This document shows, piece after piece, positions 26,053-34,561 of a stretch of DNA of 64,000 bases. The position numbers and the translations under genes were made by a program. Source of the DNA: Gemmatimonadota bacterium (GTDB lineage: Bacteria; Gemmatimonadota; Gemmatimonadetes; Longimicrobiales; Gaopeijiaceae); the NCBI GenBank assembly GCA_028874995.1, contig JAPPGM010000126.1, positions 1-64,000 on the forward strand, read 5' to 3'. Position 1 is the first letter of the stretch, and each line of letters begins with the position of its first letter. A model generated the notes under the pieces. It had not been told where the DNA came from and searched no databases. It worked only from the letters and a program-made list of their open reading frames with translations.

Positions 26053-26655
26053 CTACTCGTTGGTTTCCGCTGTGAGTTCGTTCTCGATCCACCGTTTCCA
26101 CCGCGCGATTTCGGCCGACGTGGCCAGGCCCTCCAGTCGGCGTTCGCCCGCGACCAGCGCCGGGAGCTTGATGACGTCGTGTGTCCGGAGCGCCTCCCGG
26201 TGCCCCAGGACGACATCGGTGTAGCGGTCCACGTCCAGCACCGCCCTGGTCTCGGTGCGGTCCAGTCCGGCGCGGTGCGCGATTTCAACCAGCAAATCTA
26301 TCCGCCCGATGTCGATCCGGTCGACGAAGTGGGCTTCGAACAATGCGCGCCGGACGGTGTGGTCACAATCCCTGTCGCGCGCGAACTCGGCCAGTTCGTG
26401 GGCCTTGCGGGTCCACGGCAGCAGCTGCGGGGTCTCCATGGGGACGCCGAGATCATGGGCGAGGTTGGTGATCCGGGCGTGGTAGTCCTGCCAACGGGCG
26501 CCGGCGGGGTCGATCAGCAGGTGCGGGGGCGGCCGGAGCTCGAAACCGCGCCATTCGATGGCGTCCGACGCCCCGGCCTCGTCGACCAGGTGCGAGGCCA
26601 GGCGCGAGGCGGGATCGATGAAATCGAAGTAGAAGACGGGGGGCGGGGTGGGCAT
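26053..26655 (-). CDS. DsbA-fold protein (FrnE / HCCA-isomerase type), without CXXC
   Basis: 200 residues. The thioredoxin-like core starts with VFYFDFIDPASRLASHLVD; in redox-active DsbA relatives a CXXC stands where DPAS is seen, whereas 2-hydroxychromene-2-carboxylate isomerases and related glutathione S-transferases have Ser. The helical insertion (AHELAEFARDRDCDHTVRRA) and the closing KLPALVAGERRLEGL with the cis-Pro region match FrnE/HCCA isomerases. No signal peptide, so a cytoplasmic location. Possible roles are glutathione- or thiol-dependent isomerisation rather than disulfide formation. ATG at 26655, 10 bases upstream of the small gene at 26042. Confidence 0.75.
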   Translation of the reverse strand: MPTPPPVFYFDFIDPASRLASHLVDEAGASDAIEWRGFELRPPPHLLIDPAGARWQDYHARITNLAHDLGVPMETPQLLPWTRKAHELAEFARDRDCDHTVRRALFEAHFVDRIDIGRIDLLVEIAHRAGLDRTETRAVLDVDRYTDVVLGHREALRTHDVIKLPALVAGERRLEGLATSAEIARWKRWIENELTAETNE

Positions 26656-26928
26656 GGTCCAGGGTACCGGAAGTCGGTGGACAGAGCCATCCGAATGCCG
26701 GGGGGATTCCTTCCAGGGGCTGTTCGGGGCGACGGAAAGGGTTGCCAAAGATACCTCCGCGAACCGATTGTGCGACGGCTCAGCCCGGAGCGGTCGCATC
26801 GGCGGCGCCTTGTGCAGCCTGGGTCGCCCGGGTGCCGGCGAAGGGCCGGAATTCCGGAATCCCCGCTCCCCCTCCGGCCGGCGTCCGGATGGGAGCAACA
26901 CAGGAAGACTACCAACAACGACCAACCC

Positions 26929-28116
26929 ATGACCTATTCCAAGAACATCGCTCGGCTTCAGCCGTCGGCCACCGTGACGGTGAGCACGCTCGCCAAAAAG
27001 CTGCGTGCCGAGGGACGCGACATCATCAACCTGAGCGCGGGCGAGCCCGACTTCGACACCCCCGAGGGGATCGCCGAGGCCGGCATCGTGGGGATCCGGC
27101 AGGGGCGCACCCGGTACACCCCAGCCGCGGGCCTCCCCGAACTGCGCGCGGCGGCCGCCGAATACATGACCGCGGGGACCGCCTACCCGGCCGATCCGGC
27201 CCGGGTGGTGGTCTCGGCGGGCGCGAAACAGTCGCTCTTCAACGCCTGCTTCTGCCTCTTCGGGCCCGGCGACGAGGTGCTGATCGGGTCGCCGTACTGG
27301 ACCTCCTACCCCGAGATGGTGACGCTGGCGCGCGCCGAGCCCGTCCCGGTGGCCGGGAGCGAGAGCCGCGAATTCATGCTCACACCCGACGACTTGGAGG
27401 CAGCGGCAACGGAGCGGAGCAAGGGGCTGATCCTCTCGACCCCATCGAATCCGACGGGGGGCGTGTATTCCAAGGCGGCGCTCGGCGCAATAGCGGAATG
27501 GGCCAGGTCGCGCGGCGTCACCTTGGTCAGCGACGAGATCTATCAGGAGATCTACTACGGCGAGGGAGACAAGGCCCCGGGCGCGCTGGATCTGGCCCCG
27601 GGCGCGGTGGGCAACCTGGTGGTCACCAACGGAATGTCCAAGGCGTTCGCGATGACCGGGTGGCGGGTCGGCTTCTCGTACACCACGGCCGAGCTTGCCG
27701 CGAAGATGTCGGCGCTCCAGAGCCACGTGTCGCTGAACGCGGCCACACCGTCCCAGGTGGCCGCCCTGGAAGGCCTCACCCGGGGCGAGGAGGGCGCGCG
27801 TGACCGCGCCGTCATGCTGGCCGCCTTCCGCCGCCGCCGCGACCTCGTCACGCGCCTCTTCGACGAGCTGCTCCCGGGGTGCTTCTACGTCCGTCCCGAG
27901 GGCGCGTTCTACCTGTACTTCGGCGTGGACGGCGCCTTCGACGGGGACATCACCTGCGCCGGTGACGTCTGCACGCGCATCCTCGAGGAGGTGGGCGTGG
28001 CGATCGTCCCGGGCGAGGCGTTCGGCGACCCGCGCTTCGCCCGCATGAGCACCGCTTCGTCGGACGAGGACATCGAGGAGGGGGTGCGGCGCATGGCCAA
28101 GGTGCTGGGCGGGTGA
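26929..28116 (+). CDS. Class I PLP-dependent aminotransferase (aspartate aminotransferase type)
   Basis: 395 residues, the usual length. Family markers: INLSAGEPDFDTPEGI, TRYTPAAGLPELRAA, the cofactor region SAGAKQSLFNACFCLFGPGD, LSTPSNPTGGVYS with the conserved Asn-Pro-x-Gly, VSDEIYQEIYYGE, and NGMSKAFAMTGWRVGF with the PLP-binding Lys and the substrate-carboxylate Arg region. It transfers amino groups between amino acids and 2-oxoacids, most likely aspartate/glutamate (1b-type prokaryotic AspC-like). The ATG at 26929 directly precedes YSKNIARLQPSATVTVS, typical of the family N-terminus. Stands alone. Confidence 0.92.
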   Translation: MTYSKNIARLQPSATVTVSTLAKKLRAEGRDIINLSAGEPDFDTPEGIAEAGIVGIRQGRTRYTPAAGLPELRAAAAEYMTAGTAYPADPARVVVSAGAKQSLFNACFCLFGPGDEVLIGSPYWTSYPEMVTLARAEPVPVAGSESREFMLTPDDLEAAATERSKGLILSTPSNPTGGVYSKAALGAIAEWARSRGVTLVSDEIYQEIYYGEGDKAPGALDLAPGAVGNLVVTNGMSKAFAMTGWRVGFSYTTAELAAKMSALQSHVSLNAATPSQVAALEGLTRGEEGARDRAVMLAAFRRRRDLVTRLFDELLPGCFYVRPEGAFYLYFGVDGAFDGDITCAGDVCTRILEEVGVAIVPGEAFGDPRFARMSTASSDEDIEEGVRRMAKVLGG

Positions 28117-28180
28117 GCGCGCCGTCCGCGACGGTGCCCGGATCGCCCCCGTGACGTGCGACTCATGGCGAGCGTGCTGA

Positions 28181-28915
28181 ATGGGTGAGGGGAGGAGGGG
28201 AGAGGGGGATCCCGGCGCGGCCGAGACCATCGTAAGCGGCGCGCCCGCGCCCTCGGAATTCCCGCACGACGAACTGGACGGATACGTACGCAACCTCTTC
28301 GCGAGGGAGGACGACTGCCTGCGCGCGATACGCGCCCGGGCCGCCGAAGCCTCGCTGCCCGCGATCCAGCTCCCCCCCGCCACCGCCCGCGCCGTCCAGA
28401 TCCTGCTGCGTGCGATCGGGGCGCGACGCGTTCTCGAAATCGGCACGCTGGCAGGCTACTCGGCGGTGTGGATCGCGCGGGCGCTGCCGCCCGACGGCAT
28501 GCTGATCACGCTGGAAATCGACCCGGACCGTGCCGCCATGGCCCGCAAGTCGGTAGAAGATACCGGCCTCGCCGACCGTGTCGACGTGCGGGTCGGCGAC
28601 GCGCTCGACCTGATGACCGCGCTGGATCCGGATCCTCCCTTCGACGCCGTCTTCCTGGACGCCGACAAGGAGCGCTACTGCGACTACCTGGAGCAGGCGG
28701 CGCGTCTTGTCCGCCACAAAGGCCTGTTAGTGGCCGACAACGCGCTTTGGCGCGGCGAAGTTATGGATCCGGAAAGGTTCGGGGGGCTGGCGGTGGACAT
28801 TCACCGCTTCAACGAGCGGGTGGCCGCCGATCCGCGCTTCGAGGCGACCATCCTGCCCGTGGGGGACGGGTTGTTGGTCGCGGTGAGAACTACCGGCAAA
28901 TCTGCTAGCAATTAG
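28181..28915 (+). CDS. Class I SAM-dependent O-methyltransferase (CCoAOMT/family 3)
   Basis: 244 residues. The SAM-binding region is RVLEIGTLAGYSAVWIARAL, followed by LITLEIDPDRAAMARKSVED, the metal-coordinating AVFLDADKERYCDYL and ADNALWRGEVMDP. This is the cation-dependent catechol/caffeoyl-CoA-type family, which methylates small phenolic or catechol-like substrates in bacteria. The N-terminal 25 residues are low complexity, so the real start may be a little later than ATG 28181. It lies 65 bases downstream of the aminotransferase. Confidence 0.88.
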   Translation: MGEGRRGEGDPGAAETIVSGAPAPSEFPHDELDGYVRNLFAREDDCLRAIRARAAEASLPAIQLPPATARAVQILLRAIGARRVLEIGTLAGYSAVWIARALPPDGMLITLEIDPDRAAMARKSVEDTGLADRVDVRVGDALDLMTALDPDPPFDAVFLDADKERYCDYLEQAARLVRHKGLLVADNALWRGEVMDPERFGGLAVDIHRFNERVAADPRFEATILPVGDGLLVAVRTTGKSASN

Positions 28916-28923
28916 TGCTAGCA
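28903..28923. terminator. Palindromic hairpin over the stop codon
   Basis: Two copies of the palindrome TGCTAGCA separated by ATTAG; the pair can form an 8-base stem. It contains the TAG stop of the methyltransferase and sits between two convergent genes, so it may end transcription from both sides. There is no T-run. Confidence 0.5.
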
Positions 28924-28947
28924 CCCGACTGGAGGCCTCGAGCCCCC

Positions 28948-29553
28948 CTACCGGACGGCGATATTCGCGGTGACGAGGCCCATTGTCACCGAGTAGATGG
29001 GCGCGAACCAGGAATCACCCCAGTCGCCGGCCACGATCATACCCAGTACCGACCCGGCCACCAGCCCTGTCACGGAGCCCGCTATCGCCCGTGGGCCACC
29101 GGTGGCTCCGGCTGCCATCGCGGCGACGGGAACAGAGACAAGGGTGACCGCCGAACCAAGGAAAATCCACATCAGACCGTCGATCGACGTGGAAAAGGAC
29201 GTAATGAACGCAGGAACCATGGGGCCGAAAGCCGCGAGCGAGGCATAGACGAAAACCCTTCGGTCGAGACCGCGTTGCCGGGTGATTTGAGGGATCGAGT
29301 CATCGGGGGCCGGCCCATGTCGGGACAAGCCAGCACCCTTGTCAACGGCCAATTCCGCAGTCGGCTTCGCCGTGGTGGCGGACACAATCAGGTCATGAAA
29401 CGGGCTCGCCCGTGCTTCTTCGATCCAGGCCCTCAGCGTACCGGGTGGCCGACCGGACCCGAATTGGGCCGCCAGGTCCGCCGGCAAGGAGAGCGGTCCA
29501 GCTGAAAATCCCCAAAGCAGCAACACGAACCGGGTCATCGCCTGAGATGACAT
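28948..29553 (-). CDS. Hypothetical membrane protein
   Basis: 201 residues. An N-terminal signal or membrane segment (VLLLWGFSAGPLSLPADLAA), a soluble middle of about 70 residues, then three hydrophobic helices from residue 100 (VFVYASLAAFGPMVPAFITS, a Gly/Ala-rich helix, and a last one with VTMGLVTANIAV). GGAAGGA precedes the ATG at 29553. No family recognised. Convergent with the methyltransferase gene. Confidence 0.6.
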   Translation of the reverse strand: MSSQAMTRFVLLLWGFSAGPLSLPADLAAQFGSGRPPGTLRAWIEEARASPFHDLIVSATTAKPTAELAVDKGAGLSRHGPAPDDSIPQITRQRGLDRRVFVYASLAAFGPMVPAFITSFSTSIDGLMWIFLGSAVTLVSVPVAAMAAGATGGPRAIAGSVTGLVAGSVLGMIVAGDWGDSWFAPIYSVTMGLVTANIAVR

Positions 29554-29718
29554 TCCTTCCCTCGTCAGGACGCGCGTGAAGTCGTTTCCTCGAGGGACAT
29601 TACGTTGCTTTCAGAGTGCAGTTTCGTGGGTGGGTGGTTGCGCCGGCCGCAGGAATCACTCGCCGCTCGACAGCTGCGGTTTCGGACGATGGGAACCGGG
29701 CATGGCACCCCCGGGGCC

Positions 29719-30642
29719 CTACCGGCCAACCGCCTGCATCGCCTCCGCCGCCCGCACGGCCGCCCCCACGTATCCGCCCCCGAAGAGCCGCGCGTGCACC
29801 AGCAGCGGGTACAGTTCATACGCAGGGCGCCGCCTTTCATGGCCCGGTTGCCGGGGCCAGGCCTCGTCGTAGCCACGGTAGAAGGCTCGCGGGAACCCCC
29901 CGAAGAGGCGCGTCATGGCCAGGTCCACCTCGCGGTGACCGACGTACACGGCCGGGTCGATGAGCACGGGTTCACCCCCGCCCCCGCGCCGCCCCTCCCG
30001 CCTGCGGGCGAAGAGGACGTTGCCGGACCAGAGGTCGCCGTGCAGAAGTGACGGACCGTCGGCTTCGGCGGCCCGGGTAAGCAGCGCGCCGGCCTTGTCG
30101 GCCGCCCTCTCGATCGTGTCCAGTTGGCGCGAGGAAAGCGTGCCGCGCCCGGCCAGTTCCCGGGCCAGCGGACGGATGCGCAGTTCGGCCCAGAAGTCGC
30201 CCCAGTCCTCGGTCCACCGGTTCGGCTGCGGGAGCGAGCCGATCACGTTGTCGGTGTGCCAGCCGTACCGGCCGTCGCCCTCGGAACTTTGGTGCAGCGC
30301 GGCGATTTCGCGTCCCAGCCGATGCCAGGAGTCCTCGTTCGGGGCCGCCTCCTCGATCCATTCGAGCAGAATCCACGCGGCGGAGTCACTCTCCTGACTG
30401 TGGGCCAGCACGGCGGGGATCCTGGCCGCGCCGCAGGCCGCCAGCGCCTCGAGGCCCTCCGCTTCCACCTGGAAGAAGCGGTGTCCCACGTTCGCGTTCC
30501 ATTTGAGAAATACGTCGACGCCCCGGGTCCGTACCTTCAGCCCCTCGTTGACGCAGCCGCCACCCACCAGGCGCGTGCCCAGCACCTCCGACGGGTCGAG
30601 ACCGGCGGCACGGCAGGCGCTCCGGAGGACAGCCGGGTCCAT
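29719..30642 (-). CDS. Fructosamine-3-kinase family protein
   Basis: 307 residues. Family hallmarks: LVGGGCVNEGLKVRTRGVDV, the ATP-binding Lys in VFLKWN, AWILLEWIEEAAPNEDSWHR, catalytic LLHGDLWSGNVLF (His-Gly-Asp) and the metal-binding VLIDPAVYVGHREVDLAM. The closing YELYPLLVHARLFGGGYVGA matches too. These kinases phosphorylate protein-bound fructosamine or ribulosamine, which leads to removal of glycation damage; bacterial members prefer ribulosamines and erythrulosamines. The ATG at 30642 lies 14 bases after the phosphatase stop codon, so both form an operon; this pairing with a low-molecular-weight phosphatase has been described in bacteria and fits a deglycation role. Confidence 0.9.
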   Translation of the reverse strand: MDPAVLRSACRAAGLDPSEVLGTRLVGGGCVNEGLKVRTRGVDVFLKWNANVGHRFFQVEAEGLEALAACGAARIPAVLAHSQESDSAAWILLEWIEEAAPNEDSWHRLGREIAALHQSSEGDGRYGWHTDNVIGSLPQPNRWTEDWGDFWAELRIRPLARELAGRGTLSSRQLDTIERAADKAGALLTRAAEADGPSLLHGDLWSGNVLFARRREGRRGGGGEPVLIDPAVYVGHREVDLAMTRLFGGFPRAFYRGYDEAWPRQPGHERRRPAYELYPLLVHARLFGGGYVGAAVRAAEAMQAVGR

Positions 30643-30655
30643 CTCGGTCCGGTCG

Positions 30656-31156
30656 TCAGTCCCGGCCGGGGCCCGCCAGCTCGTCCAGCAGGCCGCCGCA
30701 GGCGCGTTCCAGGATGCGGTACACCCGCTCGAAACCGTCCTGTCCGCCGTAGTAGGGGTCCGGGACATCCGGGTCGTGCGCGTCGGGGTCGTAGTCGCGC
30801 ATCAGGACGATGTCGGCGAGGCCGCCTCGGCCGCGCCCGAGCCGTTGCCGCAAGCGCTGCAGGGAGCGGCGGTTGCTGCGGTCCATCGCGACGATCACGT
30901 CGAAGTGCTCGAAGTCGCGCGGCGTGACCTGGCGCGCATACCCGGTGAGGCGGACGCCGTGCGCCGCGGCCACGGCCGTCGAACGGGAGTCGGGTGGTTC
31001 GCCGGTGTGGTACGCGGCCGTCCCGGCGGAGTCCACGTGGAAGTAACCGGCGAGGCCGCGCTCCTTCGCCAGAGCGGCGAAGATCCCCTCGCCCAGGGGA
31101 GAGCGGCAGATGTTCCCGAGGCAGACGAAGAGGACGGAGGTGTTGGGATCGGACAT
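30656..31156 (-). CDS. Low molecular weight protein-tyrosine-phosphatase
   Basis: 166 residues, normal family length. The active-site loop CLGNICRS (12-19) opens the protein, and the acid-loop DPYYGGQDGFERVY occurs near residue 137. HVDSAGTAAYHTGEPP and VIVAMDRSNRRSLQRL complete the signature. It dephosphorylates tyrosine or small-molecule phosphate esters. Coupled with the fructosamine kinase gene downstream, it may take part in glycation repair by acting on phosphosugar intermediates, as suggested for other bacteria; without that context it could oppose a tyrosine kinase. Confidence 0.93.
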   Translation of the reverse strand: MSDPNTSVLFVCLGNICRSPLGEGIFAALAKERGLAGYFHVDSAGTAAYHTGEPPDSRSTAVAAAHGVRLTGYARQVTPRDFEHFDVIVAMDRSNRRSLQRLRQRLGRGRGGLADIVLMRDYDPDAHDPDVPDPYYGGQDGFERVYRILERACGGLLDELAGPGRD

Positions 31157-31404
31157 GTCTGAAGATGGCGAGAGGGTGGGCTGGAGTCACCCGTGCCCGG
31201 TGTGTGCGGCGGCTCGACGCATGCGGCATCGCGGGAGGAGTGCATGACAGGCCCGTCCACCCTTCGGTTGTTCGACGCTGATCGAGCTTGTTACATTTTT
31301 CACAAGCCCGTGGATCTGTCGCCGGTTGAATGCAGCGGGGTTGCTGCCACGGGCCCTAGGTCGGGCGACCGCGCCCGGCACGCCATTGTACCGTCACGCA
31401 TGAC

Positions 31405-32661
31405 TTGACCGAATCGACGAACTTCTCGGCCTTCGGGCTCTCACCTCTCCGGCTGGCAGCCATCGAATCCATCGGCTGGACGCGGCCGACCTCCATCCAA
31501 CAGCAGGCAATTCCCCTTGTCATGGGTGGGCGGGACGTGGTCGGAATCGCCCGTACCGGGACGGGGAAGACCGGCGCGTTCATGCTGCCTGCGCTGGAAG
31601 GACTCGAGGAGGGGGCCGGGTTGCAGGTGCTGGTGTTGTGCCCCACCCGCGAGCTCGCGCAGCAGGTCTGCGAGGACACCGGGGCGCTCGCCGTCGGCTC
31701 GAAGGTGCGCTCGGCCGTGATCCACGGCGGGGTTGCGTACGGGCCGCAACTCGACGCGCTGGCGCGGGGCGACGAGGTCGTGGTGGCCACGCCGGGACGC
31801 CTGATCGACCTGCAGCAGCGCGGCAGAGCGAAGCTGAAGGGCGTCCGCCTGCTGATCCTGGACGAAGCCGACCGCATGCTGGACATGGGGTTTCGGCCGC
31901 AGATCGAGCAGGTGGTGCGCGGGCTCGGGCGGCGGCCGCAGACCCTGCTGTTCTCGGCCACGATGCCCAACGCCGTCCACGCCCTGGCGCTGCGCATGAC
32001 GCGCGATCCCGCCTGGATCGAGGTCACACCGTCGGGAACGATGGCGCAGGGGATCTCGGAGATCGCGTATTCCGTGCGCCCGGAACTGAAGCCCGACCTC
32101 CTGATTCACCTCCTGGCCCAGCCGGGATGGGACCAGGTGCTCGTCTTCACGCGTACCAAGATCGGCGCGAATACGCTGCAGTCGCGGCTGGAAAAGGCCC
32201 GCATCTCCTGTGACGCGATCCACTCGGACCGGCAGATGCGCCACCGCACCCGCGCGATGGAGCGTTTCAGCAACGGCGACGTACGGGTGCTGGTTGCGAC
32301 CGACATCGCGCAGCGGGGACTGGACATCGAGGGGATCTCGCACGTCGTCAACTACGATGTGCCGCTCGACCCGGGCGACTACGTGCACCGCATCGGGCGC
32401 ACGGGGAGGGCGGGGGCGACGGGCGAGGCCGTGACCTTCGTGACCGCGGCGGACATCGGCGCGTTCCGTACCCTCGAATTCCAGTTGGGGCGCCGGCTGG
32501 ACAAGGTGCACCATCCGGACTTCGACTTCGCGGGGGGCGTGGTCATGGAGCGCAGGGAGCCTTCGCGCACGCGGTCGCGGTCGGGGCGCGGGATGGGGAG
32601 CAAGGCGGGCGAGCAACTCGCGCCGGAGGAGCTGGCGGCGCTACTCAGTCACGAGAGCTGA
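31405..32661 (+). CDS. DEAD-box RNA helicase (RhlE type)
   Basis: 418 residues with all helicase motifs: Q motif (TRPTSIQQQAIP), P-loop ARTGTGKT, PTRELAQQV, TPGRLID, DEAD, SAT, the second RecA domain with VFTRTKIGANTLQSRL, DIAQRGLDIEGISHVVNYD and HRIGRTGRAG. The C-terminal extension is short and basic (RTRSRSGRGMGS), as in RhlE. It unwinds short RNA duplexes in ribosome assembly or mRNA decay. The only usable start is TTG at 31405; the ATG three bases earlier is out of frame and runs into a stop at once. The 250-base upstream spacer (31157-31404) has no gene and no obvious operator. Confidence 0.92.
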   Translation: MTESTNFSAFGLSPLRLAAIESIGWTRPTSIQQQAIPLVMGGRDVVGIARTGTGKTGAFMLPALEGLEEGAGLQVLVLCPTRELAQQVCEDTGALAVGSKVRSAVIHGGVAYGPQLDALARGDEVVVATPGRLIDLQQRGRAKLKGVRLLILDEADRMLDMGFRPQIEQVVRGLGRRPQTLLFSATMPNAVHALALRMTRDPAWIEVTPSGTMAQGISEIAYSVRPELKPDLLIHLLAQPGWDQVLVFTRTKIGANTLQSRLEKARISCDAIHSDRQMRHRTRAMERFSNGDVRVLVATDIAQRGLDIEGISHVVNYDVPLDPGDYVHRIGRTGRAGATGEAVTFVTAADIGAFRTLEFQLGRRLDKVHHPDFDFAGGVVMERREPSRTRSRSGRGMGSKAGEQLAPEELAALLSHES

Positions 32662-32786
32662 CCGCCCGCGATGGACACGCTGCCGGACTGGCCTCAACGC
32701 GACGGCTTCGTGTCGTGTCCCATGGGAGCGACTACGGACCGTCCACCGCGTGCTTGCCACGCCAACCCTTCACCACGAGCGGCTGA

Positions 32787-33200
32787 ATGATCCTCCGGCG
32801 ATACGGCAAGTGGTACCACAGCGTCGAGCCCAACTTCAATCCCGCCGCGATGACCGAGATCGGTTTCCAGCGCGACCGGGTCTTCTCGGTTTCGGCGGCA
32901 GATTTCGATGACGGATACCGAGTGGTGACAACGGATGAGGTGGGCGCGGAAGCCGATGGCGATGTCCAGCGCCATGCGGAGCGAAAGCTGCTGCGGAGGC
33001 TTGAGGACGCGTTGCGGGAAAGGGTGGCGGCGCTCGAGGCCGGGCAGGTCCTGGTCGTGCTGAACGAGCGCACCGACTGGCCCAAGACGCGTGAACGGCG
33101 GGACAAGGTGATCGTCGACGGCGAGAACCGCTTCCACTTCCACTGGTGGGTCGATCCGCCGCTCAGGGTGGGCGTGTTCGCGGGTGAGGCGACCGCGTGA
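32787..33200 (+). CDS. Conserved hypothetical protein
   Basis: 137 residues from ATG 32787. MILRRYGKWYHSVEPNFNPA is followed by a segment like a small alpha/beta domain (TEIGFQRDRVFSVSAADFDD), a long charged helix (ERKLLRRLEDALRERVAALE) and a hydrophobic-aromatic end with FHFHWWVDPPLRVGVF. No signal peptide. I do not recognise a named family, but codon use and the well-ordered sequence support coding on this strand rather than the opposing open frame. Confidence 0.6.
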   Translation: MILRRYGKWYHSVEPNFNPAAMTEIGFQRDRVFSVSAADFDDGYRVVTTDEVGAEADGDVQRHAERKLLRRLEDALRERVAALEAGQVLVVLNERTDWPKTRERRDKVIVDGENRFHFHWWVDPPLRVGVFAGEATA

Positions 33201-33267
33201 GTCTGGCGGCAGGCCTGGATTGCACGACGGAACTCATCGCCGCCGGTGCGTTGTGAGGGGCACTCGA

Positions 33268-34554
33268 ATGAGGGCGTCGACAGGGTTGCGTTGCCTCGGA
33301 GTATGCATCGCCGTCGTCGCCGCGCTGGGGACGGTGTTGGCGACGTGGCGCGATGCGCACTCCCAGCAGTCCCGCCCCAACGTGTTCCTCGACTGCCGGG
33401 AAGCCCGGTGCAACTACGAGTACTACCGCACCGAGATCGACTGGGTCAACTGGGTCCGGGACAGGCAGGTCGCCGATGTCCACATCGTGATGACGGCCCA
33501 GGGGACCGGGGCGGGGGGCAGGGAATACCTGTTCGACTTCATCGGCACCGACGAGGAATCCCCCTACAGTCACCAACATTCCTACCAGTCGCTCCCGACC
33601 GACACCGACCGGGAAGTCCTTGACGCCCTCGCCAACACGCTGGCCCTCGGGTTGGCCATCTTCGCGAACCAGTCGGGGTACCGGGGACTCGCCACCGTCG
33701 TGCCTGCCGAGACCGGGCAGCCGGAGGGTCTGGTGTCACCGGACGAGGTCGACGATCCCTGGAACCTTTGGGTGTTCAGGGTACGCGGCGAAGCCGGCAT
33801 GGATGGAGAATCGACCTACCGCAACGTCCGCGTCGAAGGCAATCTCGCCGCCTGGCGCACGACGCCGACCTGGAAGTTCAGCATCTCGGGGGGAGTGGGA
33901 CACAACCGCCTGCGGATCGACCTGTCGGACGGGACGTTCAGGGACAACCGCACCCGCTGGAATGTGGACTCGCGCCTCGTCTACGCGCTGGCCGAGCACT
34001 GGTCGGTGGGCGTTATCGGATCCACCGGCCGTTTTCTCAGCTACAACCTGGACTATCGCCTGGCGCTGACGCCGTCGATCGAATACAGCGTCTTCCCTTA
34101 CGAAGAAACGACGCGCCGCTCCTTCACCTTCGTGTACGGGATTACCGGAATGTACCACGACTACACGGAGCGCACCGTCTACCTGGAGACCGAGGAGACC
34201 CGCTACGAGCAGATGCTGGAGATCCGCTTCGTTCAGCGCCAGCCCTGGGGCAGCGCCTGGTTCGGGACCAGCGGAACGCAATTCCTGCATGACACCGATC
34301 TCTACAGGGTCTCGTTGTGGGCCGGGGCGTCGGTGAGGATCGTGCGCGGCTTCTCGGTCAACATCTCCGGGAATGTGTCGTGGGTGAGAGACCAGATCTT
34401 CCTCTCCGCGGAGGGCGCGACCGACGAGGAAGCCCTGCTGCGGCTCCGGCAGCGGCCGACCGACTTCGACTACGGCATGGAGGTCGGCTTCAGCTACCAG
34501 TTCGGGTCGATCTACAACAACGTGGTGAACAACCGGTTGCGGCCGCGGCGGTAG
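33268..34554 (+). CDS. Putative outer-membrane beta-barrel protein
   Basis: 428 residues. An N-terminal signal peptide (LGVCIAVVAALGTVLATW) is followed by a domain with two close Cys (LDCREARCNYEYYRTEIDWV) and a segment YLFDFIGTDEESPYSHQHSY. The second half alternates short amphipathic strands with many Tyr, Trp and Phe (FSISGGVGHNRLRIDL, WSVGVIGSTGRFLSYNLDYR) and ends in YQFGSIYNNVVNNRLRPRR, typical of barrels. The start at 33268 has GAGGGG seven bases ahead. No named family; likely an envelope protein of unknown role. Confidence 0.7.
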   Translation: MRASTGLRCLGVCIAVVAALGTVLATWRDAHSQQSRPNVFLDCREARCNYEYYRTEIDWVNWVRDRQVADVHIVMTAQGTGAGGREYLFDFIGTDEESPYSHQHSYQSLPTDTDREVLDALANTLALGLAIFANQSGYRGLATVVPAETGQPEGLVSPDEVDDPWNLWVFRVRGEAGMDGESTYRNVRVEGNLAAWRTTPTWKFSISGGVGHNRLRIDLSDGTFRDNRTRWNVDSRLVYALAEHWSVGVIGSTGRFLSYNLDYRLALTPSIEYSVFPYEETTRRSFTFVYGITGMYHDYTERTVYLETEETRYEQMLEIRFVQRQPWGSAWFGTSGTQFLHDTDLYRVSLWAGASVRIVRGFSVNISGNVSWVRDQIFLSAEGATDEEALLRLRQRPTDFDYGMEVGFSYQFGSIYNNVVNNRLRPRR

Positions 34555-34561
34555 GCAATAC

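Noticed and set aside
32694..33143. 150-residue minus-strand frame opposite the hypothetical gene at 32787
   Set aside because: The plus-strand frame has more protein-like composition (aromatic and charged segments in order) and sits between plus-strand genes; the minus frame looks like an antisense product.
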